Below are positions 6,551 to 13,442 of a stretch of 23,501 bases of DNA, piece by piece. The DNA comes from Nitrospira sp. (GTDB lineage Bacteria; Nitrospirota; Thermodesulfovibrionia; Thermodesulfovibrionales; SM23-35): NCBI GenBank assembly GCA_016873575.1, contig VGWY01000010.1:1-23501 (forward strand), written 5' to 3'. Position 1 is the stretch's first letter; the number at the start of each line of letters is the position of its first letter. The notes below the pieces were generated by a model. That model was given only the letters and a program-made list of their open reading frames with translations, searched no databases and was not told the origin of the DNA. The translations under genes and the position numbers were made by a program.

Positions 6551-7528
6551 CTATTGCCTTCTTCTATATGCACGCACATGTTCCTTTACATTATCCCCTT
6601 CTGATGCCTCTTCTTCTCTTATCGCCTTGCCGGTGAGTTTCAAAAAGACATCGTTCAAAGTTGGCCTTTGGAGCCTGACAGAAAGGACACCTTCACCAAT
6701 CGTCCTAATCATCTCAGGTATGCAGGTATCACCCATCAAACAGGTCATATAAAGCTCTTCTCCCTTTTCTGACACATCAAATCCGAATAATCTTTTTATC
6801 TCTTCCTGTGTCTTTACATTGTCAGTAGTTCTTATGTAAACGATATCGCCACCCACAGTCATCTTTAATTCAGCAGGACTTCCCATGGCAATGATCTTTC
6901 CATTGTCAATAATCGCAATCCTGTCACAGACTTCTGCCTCTTCCATGTAATGGGTGGTCATAAAGATGGTCACATGATGTTTTTCAGGGAGTTCTTTTAT
7001 AAATTCCCAGAGATTTGCCCTGCTCTGTGGGTCGAGGCCAAGTGTTGGTTCATCAAGAAACAGTACGCTCGGTCTGTGTATCAGTCCTCTCGCAACCTCC
7101 AGCCTGCGCTTCATCCCGCCTGAGAATTTCTTGACAAGGTCATTCTTTCTGTCAAATAAGTCCACAAACCTCAGGACATCATATACACGTTCCTGCCTCT
7201 CGTTTTTGGGGACATTATATAAATAAGCATGGAAGATAAGGTTCTCATAGGCGGTCAGGTCTTTATCGAGGGTTGTGTCCTGGAATACGATTCCGATAGA
7301 CTTTCTTACTTCTGCAGGTTCTTTCATGCAGTCATGTCCTGCTATGAATGTCCTGCCAGAAGTAGGAGAAAGGAGTGTGCAGAGAATATTTATAGTAGTG
7401 GTCTTCCCTGCACCATTTGGTCCAAGAAAGCCAAAGATTGTGCCTTCTTCTACCTCGAAGGAGATATTGTTGACAGCGGTGAGATTATCAAATTTTTTTA
7501 CGAGATTTTCGACTGTGATTATTGCCAC
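6551..7528 (-). CDS. ABC transporter ATP-binding protein (DrrA-like exporter ATPase)
   Basis: 325 residues. The nucleotide-binding domain has Walker A GPNGAGKTTT (about 36-45), a Q-loop in GIVFQDTTLD, the signature SGGMKRRLE (about 140-148), Walker B SVLFLDEPTLGLD and the switch His in FMTTHYMEEAE. After about residue 220 comes the C-terminal domain typical of DrrA/NatA-type exporters, ending with LQRPTLNDVFLKLTGKAIREEE. It energises the permease encoded at 5567-6331. Start ATG 7528 has only a weak ribosome binding site. It follows the small zinc-ribbon gene by 32 nt and may be cotranscribed with it. Confidence 0.92.
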   Translation of the reverse strand: MAIITVENLVKKFDNLTAVNNISFEVEEGTIFGFLGPNGAGKTTTINILCTLLSPTSGRTFIAGHDCMKEPAEVRKSIGIVFQDTTLDKDLTAYENLIFHAYLYNVPKNERQERVYDVLRFVDLFDRKNDLVKKFSGGMKRRLEVARGLIHRPSVLFLDEPTLGLDPQSRANLWEFIKELPEKHHVTIFMTTHYMEEAEVCDRIAIIDNGKIIAMGSPAELKMTVGGDIVYIRTTDNVKTQEEIKRLFGFDVSEKGEELYMTCLMGDTCIPEMIRTIGEGVLSVRLQRPTLNDVFLKLTGKAIREEEASEGDNVKEHVRAYRRRQ

Positions 7529-7560
7529 ATGAGAAGTTTACCATGTATCCTGTGTCTTCT

Positions 7561-7785
7561 TCACTTTTTTCTTTCCCTCTTGCAATTGCAGTTAAGCCCG
7601 TGAGTGCAACCCTCAAATGGATTTATAGCAAGCGCTTCCGGTACGAACTCCCCGCATTTACAATTCCATCCTTTACCCGTGAAGGTTGACTTATCAAGCT
7701 CTCTGCCACACACAGGACACAATGGTAAGATACCTTCTATATATGAGTAGCTTTTTGTTTTATCCACAAAAATAGTATAGCACAA
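7561..7785 (-). CDS. Small zinc-ribbon protein, start uncertain
   Basis: Up to 74 residues. A CPVCG knuckle (residues 23-27 of the longest reading) is paired with NCKCGEF about 17 residues later, so a zinc ribbon is likely. A second Cys-rich tail follows (GCTHGLNCNCKRERKK). The function is unknown. Three starts are possible, none an ATG: TTG 7785 (longest), GTG 7767, and TTG 7722, the last with GAAGG 10 nt upstream. A TATACT box on the minus strand at 7774-7779 overlaps the longest reading, which makes 7767 (nearly leaderless) or 7722 more likely. It lies upstream of the ABC exporter genes on the same strand and divergent from the nucleotidyltransferase gene. Confidence 0.6.
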   Translation of the reverse strand: MCYTIFVDKTKSYSYIEGILPLCPVCGRELDKSTFTGKGWNCKCGEFVPEALAINPFEGCTHGLNCNCKRERKK

Positions 7786-7839
7786 TAATGTTTTTGCTAT
7801 TTATATTCCATAACGAAGTTCGTGGTGGTATACTACATT

Positions 7840-8214
7840 ATGGATTATTTAACTGCATGGAGAAGTCGCTTAGCTGAGGATAATGAAAAGAGACTTGAGC
7901 TTTTTAGAAAGACAAAAGAGACTGCTAAAAAGGCAGCAGAGATCTTGGTTGAAAAGTTCGGAGCAGGTCAGGTTTATCTTATAGGGTCACTTTTAAGTGA
8001 AGATGATTTTACAGAACATTCTGATGTTGATATTGCCGTAAGTGGTCTAAAGACAGAACAATATTTTAAGGCATTAAGTTTCATCTGGGGACTTTTCCCA
8101 AAGGGGATTAACCTTGATCTTATCCCGATAGAAGATGCAGATGAATATGTAAAGACAAGGATTCTTACAGAGGGTGTGATTCTTTATGACAAAGAACAGT
8201 CTGCGCATTCTTGA
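7840..8214 (+). CDS. Minimal nucleotidyltransferase (MntA-like antitoxin)
   Basis: 124 residues from ATG 7840. After an N-terminal helix comes the polymerase-beta nucleotidyltransferase motif GS (49-50), then SDVDIAVSG with Asp62 and Asp64, and the third acidic residue Asp93 in INLDLIPI, so the active site looks intact. In MntA-HepT pairs such proteins add AMP to the HEPN toxin to silence it. The following 41-residue ORF could be what is left of that partner. TATACT at 7829-7834 with TTCCAT 17 nt before it would place transcription start at about the ATG, and there is no ribosome binding site, so the mRNA may be leaderless. GTG 7822 upstream is possible but unlikely, since it would overlap the -10 box. 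Confidence 0.75.
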   Translation: MDYLTAWRSRLAEDNEKRLELFRKTKETAKKAAEILVEKFGAGQVYLIGSLLSEDDFTEHSDVDIAVSGLKTEQYFKALSFIWGLFPKGINLDLIPIEDADEYVKTRILTEGVILYDKEQSAHS

Positions 8215-8311
8215 GAAAGAAATAGAGAAAGAACTGAGAGACCTCGAGAGGCTGGATAAGGAAATGAATGAATTTTTGAAGTTTATTAACTCTCTCCAAA
8301 GCAGTCTCTAA
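8186..8311 (+). CDS. Short 41-residue ORF, possible truncated HepT/HEPN-like partner
   Basis: This ORF begins within the end of the nucleotidyltransferase gene (29-nt overlap), as partner genes in MNT/HEPN modules often do. It encodes one charged, amphipathic helix: MTKNSLRILEKEIEKELRDL, then ERLDKEMNEFLKFINSLQSSL. The beginning looks like the first helix of HepT-like proteins, which are usually 100-140 residues long. It stops after the first helix, and no further HEPN-like sequence or RxxxxH motif follows in any + frame before 8417. It is either a remnant of a lost toxin or a small coiled-coil protein in its own right. Confidence 0.4.
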   Translation: MTKNSLRILEKEIEKELRDLERLDKEMNEFLKFINSLQSSL

Positions 8312-8386
8312 CCTTATCAATCCTCTTTACACACTGAAGATAGTCACAGAAAAATAACCACTAAGAACGTTGGCGTACTAATAAAT

Positions 8387-8407
8387 TTAACTCGAATGAT
8401 TCGTTAA
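8387..8407. repeat. Small palindrome downstream of the second oppA-like gene
   Basis: TTAA-CT-CGAAT-G-ATTCG-TTAA in the gap between the short ORF and the convergent oppA-like stop. It is AT-rich and weak. It could act as a minor terminator. Nothing else is seen in 8312-8417. Confidence 0.3.
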
Positions 8408-8417
8408 TGTTCATTGA

Positions 8418-10016
8418 TTATTGTATGTACCACTCATTCTTATCCTTTGGTACATACCAGTGTATAAAGTCATACCATATGCCAAGTGGTGCCTTTTCAA
8501 CTCCTTTAAACCTTTTATGAAGTACTGGAAGGGCATCTGGAACATAAAGGAATGTATATGGCTGGTCTTCTACAAGTATTTCATGTATCCTGTGGTAAAT
8601 CCTTTTTCTTTTTTCCATATCAAAGGTCTGCCTGCCTTCAAGTAAAAGCCTGTCTACCTCATCATTTTTATATGAAATAAAGTTGAACTCACCCTCTTTT
8701 GTCTTTGAGGAATGCCAGATGTCATAGGCATCAGGGTCTCTTGACAAAGCCCAACCGAGGATAACTGCCTCAAATCGTTTCTTGTCAATAAATTCATGGA
8801 GCATTGCCTGCCATTCAAGCACCTTTATATTCATATCAACACCGACCCTTTTCAGATTCTCCTTTATAATCTGTGCTGTCTTGAGCCTTGCCTCATTACC
8901 CTGATTTACAAGTACGGTGAAGCTAAATGATATTCCGTCTTTTTCAAGGAGACCGTTTTCCCCCATCTTCCATCCTGCCTGGGCAAAAAGCATCCTTGCC
9001 TTTTCAGGGTTAAATTCAATATCCTTCACATCTGAATTATATGCCCATGACTCTGGTGGAAATGGTCCTGTACAGGGTGTACCGTAGCCAAGTAGAACCC
9101 CATCAATAATATCCTTTTTGTTTATAGAGTGGGTGATGGCCTGTCTAATCCTCTTATCTGAGAATTTAGCATCGAGGAGATTGTAGCCTAAATATGTATA
9201 TCCGAAGGCAGGATATCTGAATTTCTGAAAGTACTTGTTGAAGAAATTTGAACCTGCTTGAAGCTTGAATTGTGGAGGGGTAAGTCCCATAAAGTCTATC
9301 CCTCCGAATTTCAGCTCAAGGAACATAGTTGCTGTATCAGAAATAACCCTTGCAATATATTTATCAACCTTTGGCTTTCCCTCGAAATAGTCATCAAATG
9401 CCTCTAAGACTATCTTCTGGCCGGTAACCCATTCCTTTAATTTATACGGGCCAATACCTAATGGATTTCTATTGTAATATTCATTAGTTATATCTTTTCC
9501 TTCAAGTATATGTTTAGGTATTATTCCCATACCCCATGACTCGAGTGCAGGTGCATACGGCTCTTTGTACGTTACCCTGAGGGTGTATTTATCCAGGGCC
9601 TCAACCTTTTCAACAGGCCCATAGTTACTGCTGTATGGAGTTGGTACTTTTGGGTCTATAACTGTCTTATAAGTAAATAAGACATCCTCAGCAGTGAATT
9701 CAACCCCATCGTGCCATTTGACTCCTTTCCGAAGATGGAATGTTATTTTCAGTCCATCTGAAGAGATATCCCATGACTCAGCAAGGTCACCTGTTATCTT
9801 TATGTTTTTATCATATTTTGTAAGGCCATTATATATAAGACCGCTGATTTCACCTGAGGCACTGTCTGAAGCAAGCAATGGAAGGAGTCTCTTTGCATCA
9901 GCGAGAAAACCTATGGTTATTGTATGAGGGTTTTTTATTTCAGGCTCACGGGTACAGGCAAAACTTAAAAGTAAGAAGTAAAAAGTGAGAAGTAAGATGG
10001 GGGTTCTAAATTTCAC
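8418..10016 (-). CDS. Family 5 extracellular solute-binding lipoprotein (peptide-binding, OppA/DppA-like)
   Basis: 532 residues. The signal peptide ends in lipobox LSFAC with Cys21, so it is a lipoprotein of the periplasmic face. Family features are LAESWDISSDGLKITFHLRKGVKWHDGVEFTAEDVLFTYK (about 79-118), the PLGIGPYKLKEW segment, and DKRIRQAITHSINKKDII. It binds oligopeptides or a related ligand for an ABC importer whose membrane parts are not in this window. The hydrophobic core of the signal peptide (LLTFYFLLLS) is encoded by a run of 7-bp repeats at 9969-9996. No good ribosome binding site is evident before ATG 10016. It is a distant paralogue of the protein at 867-2420 and reads away from secG by about 110 nt. 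Confidence 0.9.
   Translation of the reverse strand: MKFRTPILLLTFYFLLLSFACTREPEIKNPHTITIGFLADAKRLLPLLASDSASGEISGLIYNGLTKYDKNIKITGDLAESWDISSDGLKITFHLRKGVKWHDGVEFTAEDVLFTYKTVIDPKVPTPYSSNYGPVEKVEALDKYTLRVTYKEPYAPALESWGMGIIPKHILEGKDITNEYYNRNPLGIGPYKLKEWVTGQKIVLEAFDDYFEGKPKVDKYIARVISDTATMFLELKFGGIDFMGLTPPQFKLQAGSNFFNKYFQKFRYPAFGYTYLGYNLLDAKFSDKRIRQAITHSINKKDIIDGVLLGYGTPCTGPFPPESWAYNSDVKDIEFNPEKARMLFAQAGWKMGENGLLEKDGISFSFTVLVNQGNEARLKTAQIIKENLKRVGVDMNIKVLEWQAMLHEFIDKKRFEAVILGWALSRDPDAYDIWHSSKTKEGEFNFISYKNDEVDRLLLEGRQTFDMEKRKRIYHRIHEILVEDQPYTFLYVPDALPVLHKRFKGVEKAPLGIWYDFIHWYVPKDKNEWYIQ
9969..9996. repeat. Heptamer array inside the signal-peptide region of the second oppA-like gene
   Basis: Four consecutive 7-bp units on the + strand: AAGTAAG, AAGTAAA, AAGTGAG, AAGTAAG. 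They encode most of the hydrophobic core of the lipoprotein signal on the minus strand. Seven is not a multiple of three, so a change of copy number would shift the frame. Confidence 0.75.
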
Positions 10017-10070
10017 AATCTTTTTAATTTACAACAAAAAAAGAAATTTAATGCATGATTCATGATTCTT

Positions 10071-10105
10071 AATCCCCCTTTAGTAAAGGGGGACTGAGGG
10101 GGATT
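10071..10105. repeat. C-rich palindromic intergenic repeat (copy 2)
   Basis: AATCCCCCTTTA-G-TAAAGGGGG then GACTGAGGGGGATT, the same family as 5512-5556. It lies between the secG stop and the downstream oppA-like gene on the minus strand and could end secG transcription. Confidence 0.75.
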
Positions 10106-10129
10106 TACCTGCATCCTCCATCTTTTTCT

Positions 10130-10513
10130 TTATTTCATAGGTGCTGGTTGAGGTGCTTGCTGTTTTACAGGAATTTGCTGCTGTGCAGGTGCCTGAGGTG
10201 TCTGGGGTGTTTGACTGGGTTGTACACCTCCACCCTGAATTGGTGCCGGGGCGACTGGGGAGGGCGCTTTCTTTACAACAGAGCCTCCTTTTACAGTAAC
10301 AATTGCTAAGGTAAAAGATGTGATCATAAAAAGAATTGCAGCAACTGTTGTCAGCTTGCTGAGAAAAGTTGCTGCACCGCGACTTCCAAAGAGTGTCTGG
10401 CTTGAACCTCCAAAGGCTGCCCCCATCTCTGCCCCCTTACCACTTTGCAGAAGGACTACAGCTATAAGAAAAAAACAGACAAGAAGATGAATTATTAATA
10501 AAAGTGTTGCCAT
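10130..10513 (-). CDS. secG: Protein translocase subunit SecG
   Basis: 127 residues. Two membrane segments (about 4-24 and 53-73) flank the conserved loop LLQSGKGAEMGAAFGGSSQTLFGSRGAATFLSK, the defining SecG pattern. SecG joins SecY and SecE in the inner membrane and eases SecA-driven export. Residues 78-127 are an unusually long tail rich in Pro, Gln and Ala (repeats such as PQTPQAP and QQQIPVKQQAPQP), probably disordered. Such tails are variable in SecG. It follows tpiA by 20 nt on the same strand, a gene order common in many bacteria, and has a good ribosome binding site (GGAGGAAAA before the ATG). Confidence 0.93.
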   Translation of the reverse strand: MATLLLIIHLLVCFFLIAVVLLQSGKGAEMGAAFGGSSQTLFGSRGAATFLSKLTTVAAILFMITSFTLAIVTVKGGSVVKKAPSPVAPAPIQGGGVQPSQTPQTPQAPAQQQIPVKQQAPQPAPMK

Positions 10514-10533
10514 TTTTCCTCCAGATTTTTACT

Positions 10534-11283
10534 TTAACCTTTCTTAAACTTAACAATCCTAACAAAACTATCAACCTTCAGGCTCGCCCCACCAACAAGT
10601 GCACCATCCACATCCTTGCAAGCCATCAGGGAATCTATATTCTCAGGTGTTACACTACCACCATATAATATACGAATCTCATTACCCTTATTACCATACA
10701 GAATTTTTTGCCGTTCTCTTATATACGCATGTGCCTCCTGCGCCTGTTCAGGTGTTGCAGTCTTCCCTGTCCCGATTGCCCAGATAGGCTCGTAGGCTAT
10801 GACTATGTCTTCAGTATCAGTTTCGTATAGCCCTTTATCTATCTGTCTCTGCAATACATCAAATGTTTTTCCTGCCTCCCTTTCTTCAAGGGACTCTCCT
10901 ATACAAAAGATGATTTTCAGTCCAACCTTTTTAGCAGCCTTAATCTTTTTGTTTACGGTCTCATCAGTCTCATGAAAATACTGTCTTCTTTCAGAATGGC
11001 CAATAATCACATAGTTGCAGCCAATATCAACAAGCATGACAGGTGAGACCTCGCCTGTGTATGCGCCCTTCTCTTCACAGAAGACATCCTGTGCAGCAAG
11101 TATTATACCGGTGCCTTTCAGTTTTTCTGCTGCTATTGATAGAGATGTAAAAGGAGGTGCAATAACAATATCAACATCTGTCACATCTTTCACAGCAGTG
11201 ATAAAACCAGATAGAAAGTCCTGTGTCTCAGAAGTAGTCTTATTCATCTTCCAATTCGCTGCTATAAATGGCCTTCGCATCAT
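10534..11283 (-). CDS. tpiA: Triosephosphate isomerase
   Basis: 249 residues, normal for the enzyme that interconverts dihydroxyacetone phosphate and glyceraldehyde 3-phosphate in glycolysis and gluconeogenesis. Catalytic elements are all present: Asn10 and Lys12 in AANWKMNK, His96 in VIIGHSERR, Glu165 in the loop motif AYEPIWAIGTGKTA, and the phosphate-binding YGGSVTPEN and GALVGGASLK. Two ATGs are adjacent (11283 and 11280) and either may be used. There is no strong ribosome binding site. It is the first gene of a tpiA-secG unit. pgk and gap are not in the window, and the divergent neighbour is hisC. Confidence 0.97.
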   Translation of the reverse strand: MMRRPFIAANWKMNKTTSETQDFLSGFITAVKDVTDVDIVIAPPFTSLSIAAEKLKGTGIILAAQDVFCEEKGAYTGEVSPVMLVDIGCNYVIIGHSERRQYFHETDETVNKKIKAAKKVGLKIIFCIGESLEEREAGKTFDVLQRQIDKGLYETDTEDIVIAYEPIWAIGTGKTATPEQAQEAHAYIRERQKILYGNKGNEIRILYGGSVTPENIDSLMACKDVDGALVGGASLKVDSFVRIVKFKKG

Positions 11284-11309
11284 GATACTTTAGTTGAAAT
11301 ATTGATTTT

Positions 11310-11338
11310 ATGTCAACCCAATGCGGTTATGGTATAAT
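11310..11338 (+). promoter_or_regulatory. Sigma-70 type promoter of hisC, near-leaderless
   Basis: ATGTCA (11310-11315; 4 of 6 matches to TTGACA), a 17-bp spacer and a perfect TATAAT (11333-11338). The hisC ATG at 11348 lies 9 nt after the -10 box, so transcription should start 2-4 nt before or at the start codon. There is no Shine-Dalgarno sequence. Confidence 0.6.
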
Positions 11339-11347
11339 GCATTCGCA

Positions 11348-12406
11348 ATGGATATTAAGAAATTTGTGAGACCAAATATTCGTTCTTTAACGCCATATAA
11401 GGCAAAGGAGATTCCCTGCAAGGTTAAGCTTGATGCAAATGAAAGTCCATATGTATTTAAAGATGCATTAAAGGTATTAAAATCTATAAAAACAAATAGA
11501 TACCCTGACCCGGAGGCAAAAACTTTAAAGAAACTCATTTCAAAATACTTTACAGTAAGTCCGGAAAGCATACTTCAGGGGAATGGTTCTGATGAACTCA
11601 TTTATTATCTCATCACAACCTTTGGAGGTCCTGTCCTCTATCCGATACCTACATTTTCAATGTTCGGTATTATTACACAGGCCATCGGTGAAAAGAGGAT
11701 CGAGATACCTCTTGATGAAGAATTTGACCTTGATATGGACAGGATACTCAAAGCAATTCGCAAAGAAAGGCCAAAGCTTATCTTTTTAAGCTCTCCGAAT
11801 AACCCTACTGGAAACTGTTTTTCTTCTGAAAGGATTTTAAAGATAATTGATGTAACCTCAGCACTCAGCACTCAGCACTCAGCACGGTCGATTGTAGTGG
11901 TTGATGAGGCATATCAGCCATTTTCGAGCAGAAAGGGATTTTTGCCGCTGTTGAAGGACTACGAAAACCTTGTGATAATGAGAACGCTGAGCAAGATAGG
12001 GCTTGCAGGCTTGAGGGTAGGGTTCCTGATAGCAGATGAAGAGATAATCAGAGAGGTAAATAAGGTGAGACTTCCATTTAACCTCAATTCGCTTTCACAG
12101 AAAGTTGCAATAGAGGTATTAAAGGAAAGAAAGACTATGCAGTCTCATATAAGGTCAATTGCCTCTGAGCGGAGAAGACTTTTTCAAGAGATGACAAAGA
12201 TAAGCAGCATAAGACCATATCCTTCTGAAGCGAATTTTATTTTGTTCAGGGTAAAGGACTCTGACAGAGTATATAAAGACCTTTTAAGTAAAGGTGTACT
12301 TGTTAGAAATATGAAAGGCGTTGTGGATGGTTGTCTGAGGGTTACTGTAGGAACGCCAGAGGAGAATAAAACATTCCTAAAGGTACTTAATAAGGAGGTT
12401 ATGTAA
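11348..12406 (+). CDS. hisC: Histidinol-phosphate aminotransferase
   Basis: 352 residues from ATG 11348. A longer reading from ATG 11321 would span the TATAAT box and is unlikely. It is a PLP-dependent fold-I aminotransferase converting imidazole acetol phosphate and glutamate to histidinol phosphate. Marks are the N-terminal KLDANESPY and RYPDPEAKTLKKLIS, LQGNGSDELI (cofactor phosphate loop), SSPNNPTGN (about 148-156), VVDEAYQPF, the PLP lysine Lys216 in RTLSKIGLAGLRVGF, and the C-terminal GCLRVTVGTPEEN. An insertion of about 10 residues (171-180, SALSTQHSAR) just before the VVDEAY strand is encoded by a tandem heptamer repeat. hisB follows 195 nt later, after a palindromic element. Related enzymes can act on aromatic amino acids, but the hisB neighbour supports histidine synthesis. 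Confidence 0.93.
   Translation: MDIKKFVRPNIRSLTPYKAKEIPCKVKLDANESPYVFKDALKVLKSIKTNRYPDPEAKTLKKLISKYFTVSPESILQGNGSDELIYYLITTFGGPVLYPIPTFSMFGIITQAIGEKRIEIPLDEEFDLDMDRILKAIRKERPKLIFLSSPNNPTGNCFSSERILKIIDVTSALSTQHSARSIVVVDEAYQPFSSRKGFLPLLKDYENLVIMRTLSKIGLAGLRVGFLIADEEIIREVNKVRLPFNLNSLSQKVAIEVLKERKTMQSHIRSIASERRRLFQEMTKISSIRPYPSEANFILFRVKDSDRVYKDLLSKGVLVRNMKGVVDGCLRVTVGTPEENKTFLKVLNKEVM
11857..11884 (+). repeat. Perfect tandem heptamer (CTCAGCA x4) inside hisC
   Basis: Four perfect copies of CTCAGCA in coding sequence, giving the extra residues 171-180 of HisC. Gain or loss of one unit would shift the reading frame. Confidence 0.9.
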
Positions 12407-12441
12407 TAAGCCTGTTGTTTGAATGTTGTAGGAATGTAAAA

Positions 12442-12570
12442 TGTCATGCTGAACTCGTTTCAGCATCTAATAAAATTCAATACATTATGAGACCTTGAAT
12501 CTCGATGCGAGTCTCGGAATCGAGTCGTACCGACTTCGCTGAGAGTCGCTACGACAAGTTCAGGGTGACG
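12442..12570. repeat. Palindromic element between hisC and hisB
   Basis: Ends TGTCATGCTGAAC and GTTCAGGGTGACG are inverted repeats with 10 of 13 matches. Inside are a hairpin ATGCTGAA / TTCAGCAT (from 12443) and a second hairpin at 12524-12555 (GTCGTA-C-CGACT pairing with AGTCG-C-TACGAC). It resembles small non-coding mobile repeats. Being inside the his transcript, it may affect processing. Confidence 0.7.
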
Positions 12571-12601
12571 AATAGTAACAGGTTGAGCAGGGAGGCGATA
12601 G

Positions 12602-13189
12602 ATGAGAACTGCTAAAGTAGAGAGGAAAACAAAAGAGACGGATATAAAGGTAATGCTTAATCTTGAGGGAAAAGGTAAATATACTATAGATACCTCTATA
12701 CCGTTCCTTGACCACATGCTCTCTTTAATGTGTAAACATGGGCTTTTTGATATGACGATAAAAGCAAAAGGGGACATCGAAGTTGACTATCACCACACAG
12801 TAGAAGATGTTGGCATAGTTCTTGGGAAGGCTGTTAAACAGGCCATCGGTGATATGAAAGGAATATCACGGTTTGGAGGGGCATCTGTGCCAATGGATGA
12901 GGCACTTGCTTCAGTAATGCTTGATATCAGTGGAAGACCGTATCTTGTATATAAGGTTGAATTACCAAAGAAGAGTAAGATAAAGACTTTCGATCCCGAC
13001 CTTATTGAGGACTTCCTTCAGGCATTTGTAAGCAACAGCGGTATAACCCTCCATGTTGCATCTCCCTATGGCAGGAATATACATCACATAATTGAGGCGG
13101 TGTTCAAAGCACTGGGAAGGGCACTCAGACAGGCAGTAGCTATTGATCCAAAAGTGAAAGGTGTCCTCTCAACAAAGGGAAGACTCTAA
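12602..13189 (+). CDS. hisB: Imidazoleglycerol-phosphate dehydratase
   Basis: 195 residues, the usual length of the monofunctional enzyme. It dehydrates imidazole glycerol phosphate to imidazole acetol phosphate, the step just before HisC. Metal-binding and active-site motifs are visible: PFLDHMLSLMCKHG (about 34-47), DYHHTVEDVGIVLG (about 62-75), GGASVPMDEALASVMLDISGRPYLV, and the duplicated half SPYGRNIHHIIEAVFKALGRALRQAV. It ends with the typical GVLSTKGRL. The ribosome binding site is good (GGGAGGCG 6 nt before ATG 12602). No other his genes follow; the CRISPR-Cas locus begins next. Confidence 0.97.
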   Translation: MRTAKVERKTKETDIKVMLNLEGKGKYTIDTSIPFLDHMLSLMCKHGLFDMTIKAKGDIEVDYHHTVEDVGIVLGKAVKQAIGDMKGISRFGGASVPMDEALASVMLDISGRPYLVYKVELPKKSKIKTFDPDLIEDFLQAFVSNSGITLHVASPYGRNIHHIIEAVFKALGRALRQAVAIDPKVKGVLSTKGRL

Positions 13190-13442
13190 CATCGAGATAC
13201 ATAATACATGATTTTATAATCCCTTTAAATCTCCTTTACTATTTCATAATCCTCTGACTTGAATGTTCCAATAAATTGAGTTATCGTTAGTAAAAGCTGT
13301 ATTGGAGTTATCAGTTGAAAAAGAAGAAACAAAAGTTGTCACAATTTGCAACCACCTCAAAAAGCCTAAATACTCACCTACTTTACCTTTCACAGACAGA
13401 GAAGTTCGGAATAAAAGACAACAGGTTGAGTAACAAAGAGGA
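13190..13442 (+). promoter_or_regulatory. Intergenic region upstream of cas3, with candidate promoter
   Basis: 253 bp without a gene. TATAAT at 13215-13220 with TCGAGA 17 nt before it (13192-13197) is the best promoter candidate but lies over 220 nt from cas3. A second, weaker pair is TTGAAT (13259) and TATCGT (13282). AGAGGA abuts the cas3 GTG. I see no strong terminator for hisB here. Confidence 0.35.

Noticed and set aside
6340..6579. Minus-strand open frame over the palindromic element
   Set aside because: It overlaps the end of the ABC ATPase gene, has no family resemblance, and is explained by the repeat.
867..10016. Complete oligopeptide ABC importer operon
   Set aside because: Only two binding proteins are present. 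The nearby ABC genes are an exporter-type (ABC-2) pair, not OppBCDF.
11321..11347. Upstream ATG for hisC at 11321
   Set aside because: The TATAAT box would then be inside the gene, and the nine extra residues are not family-like.
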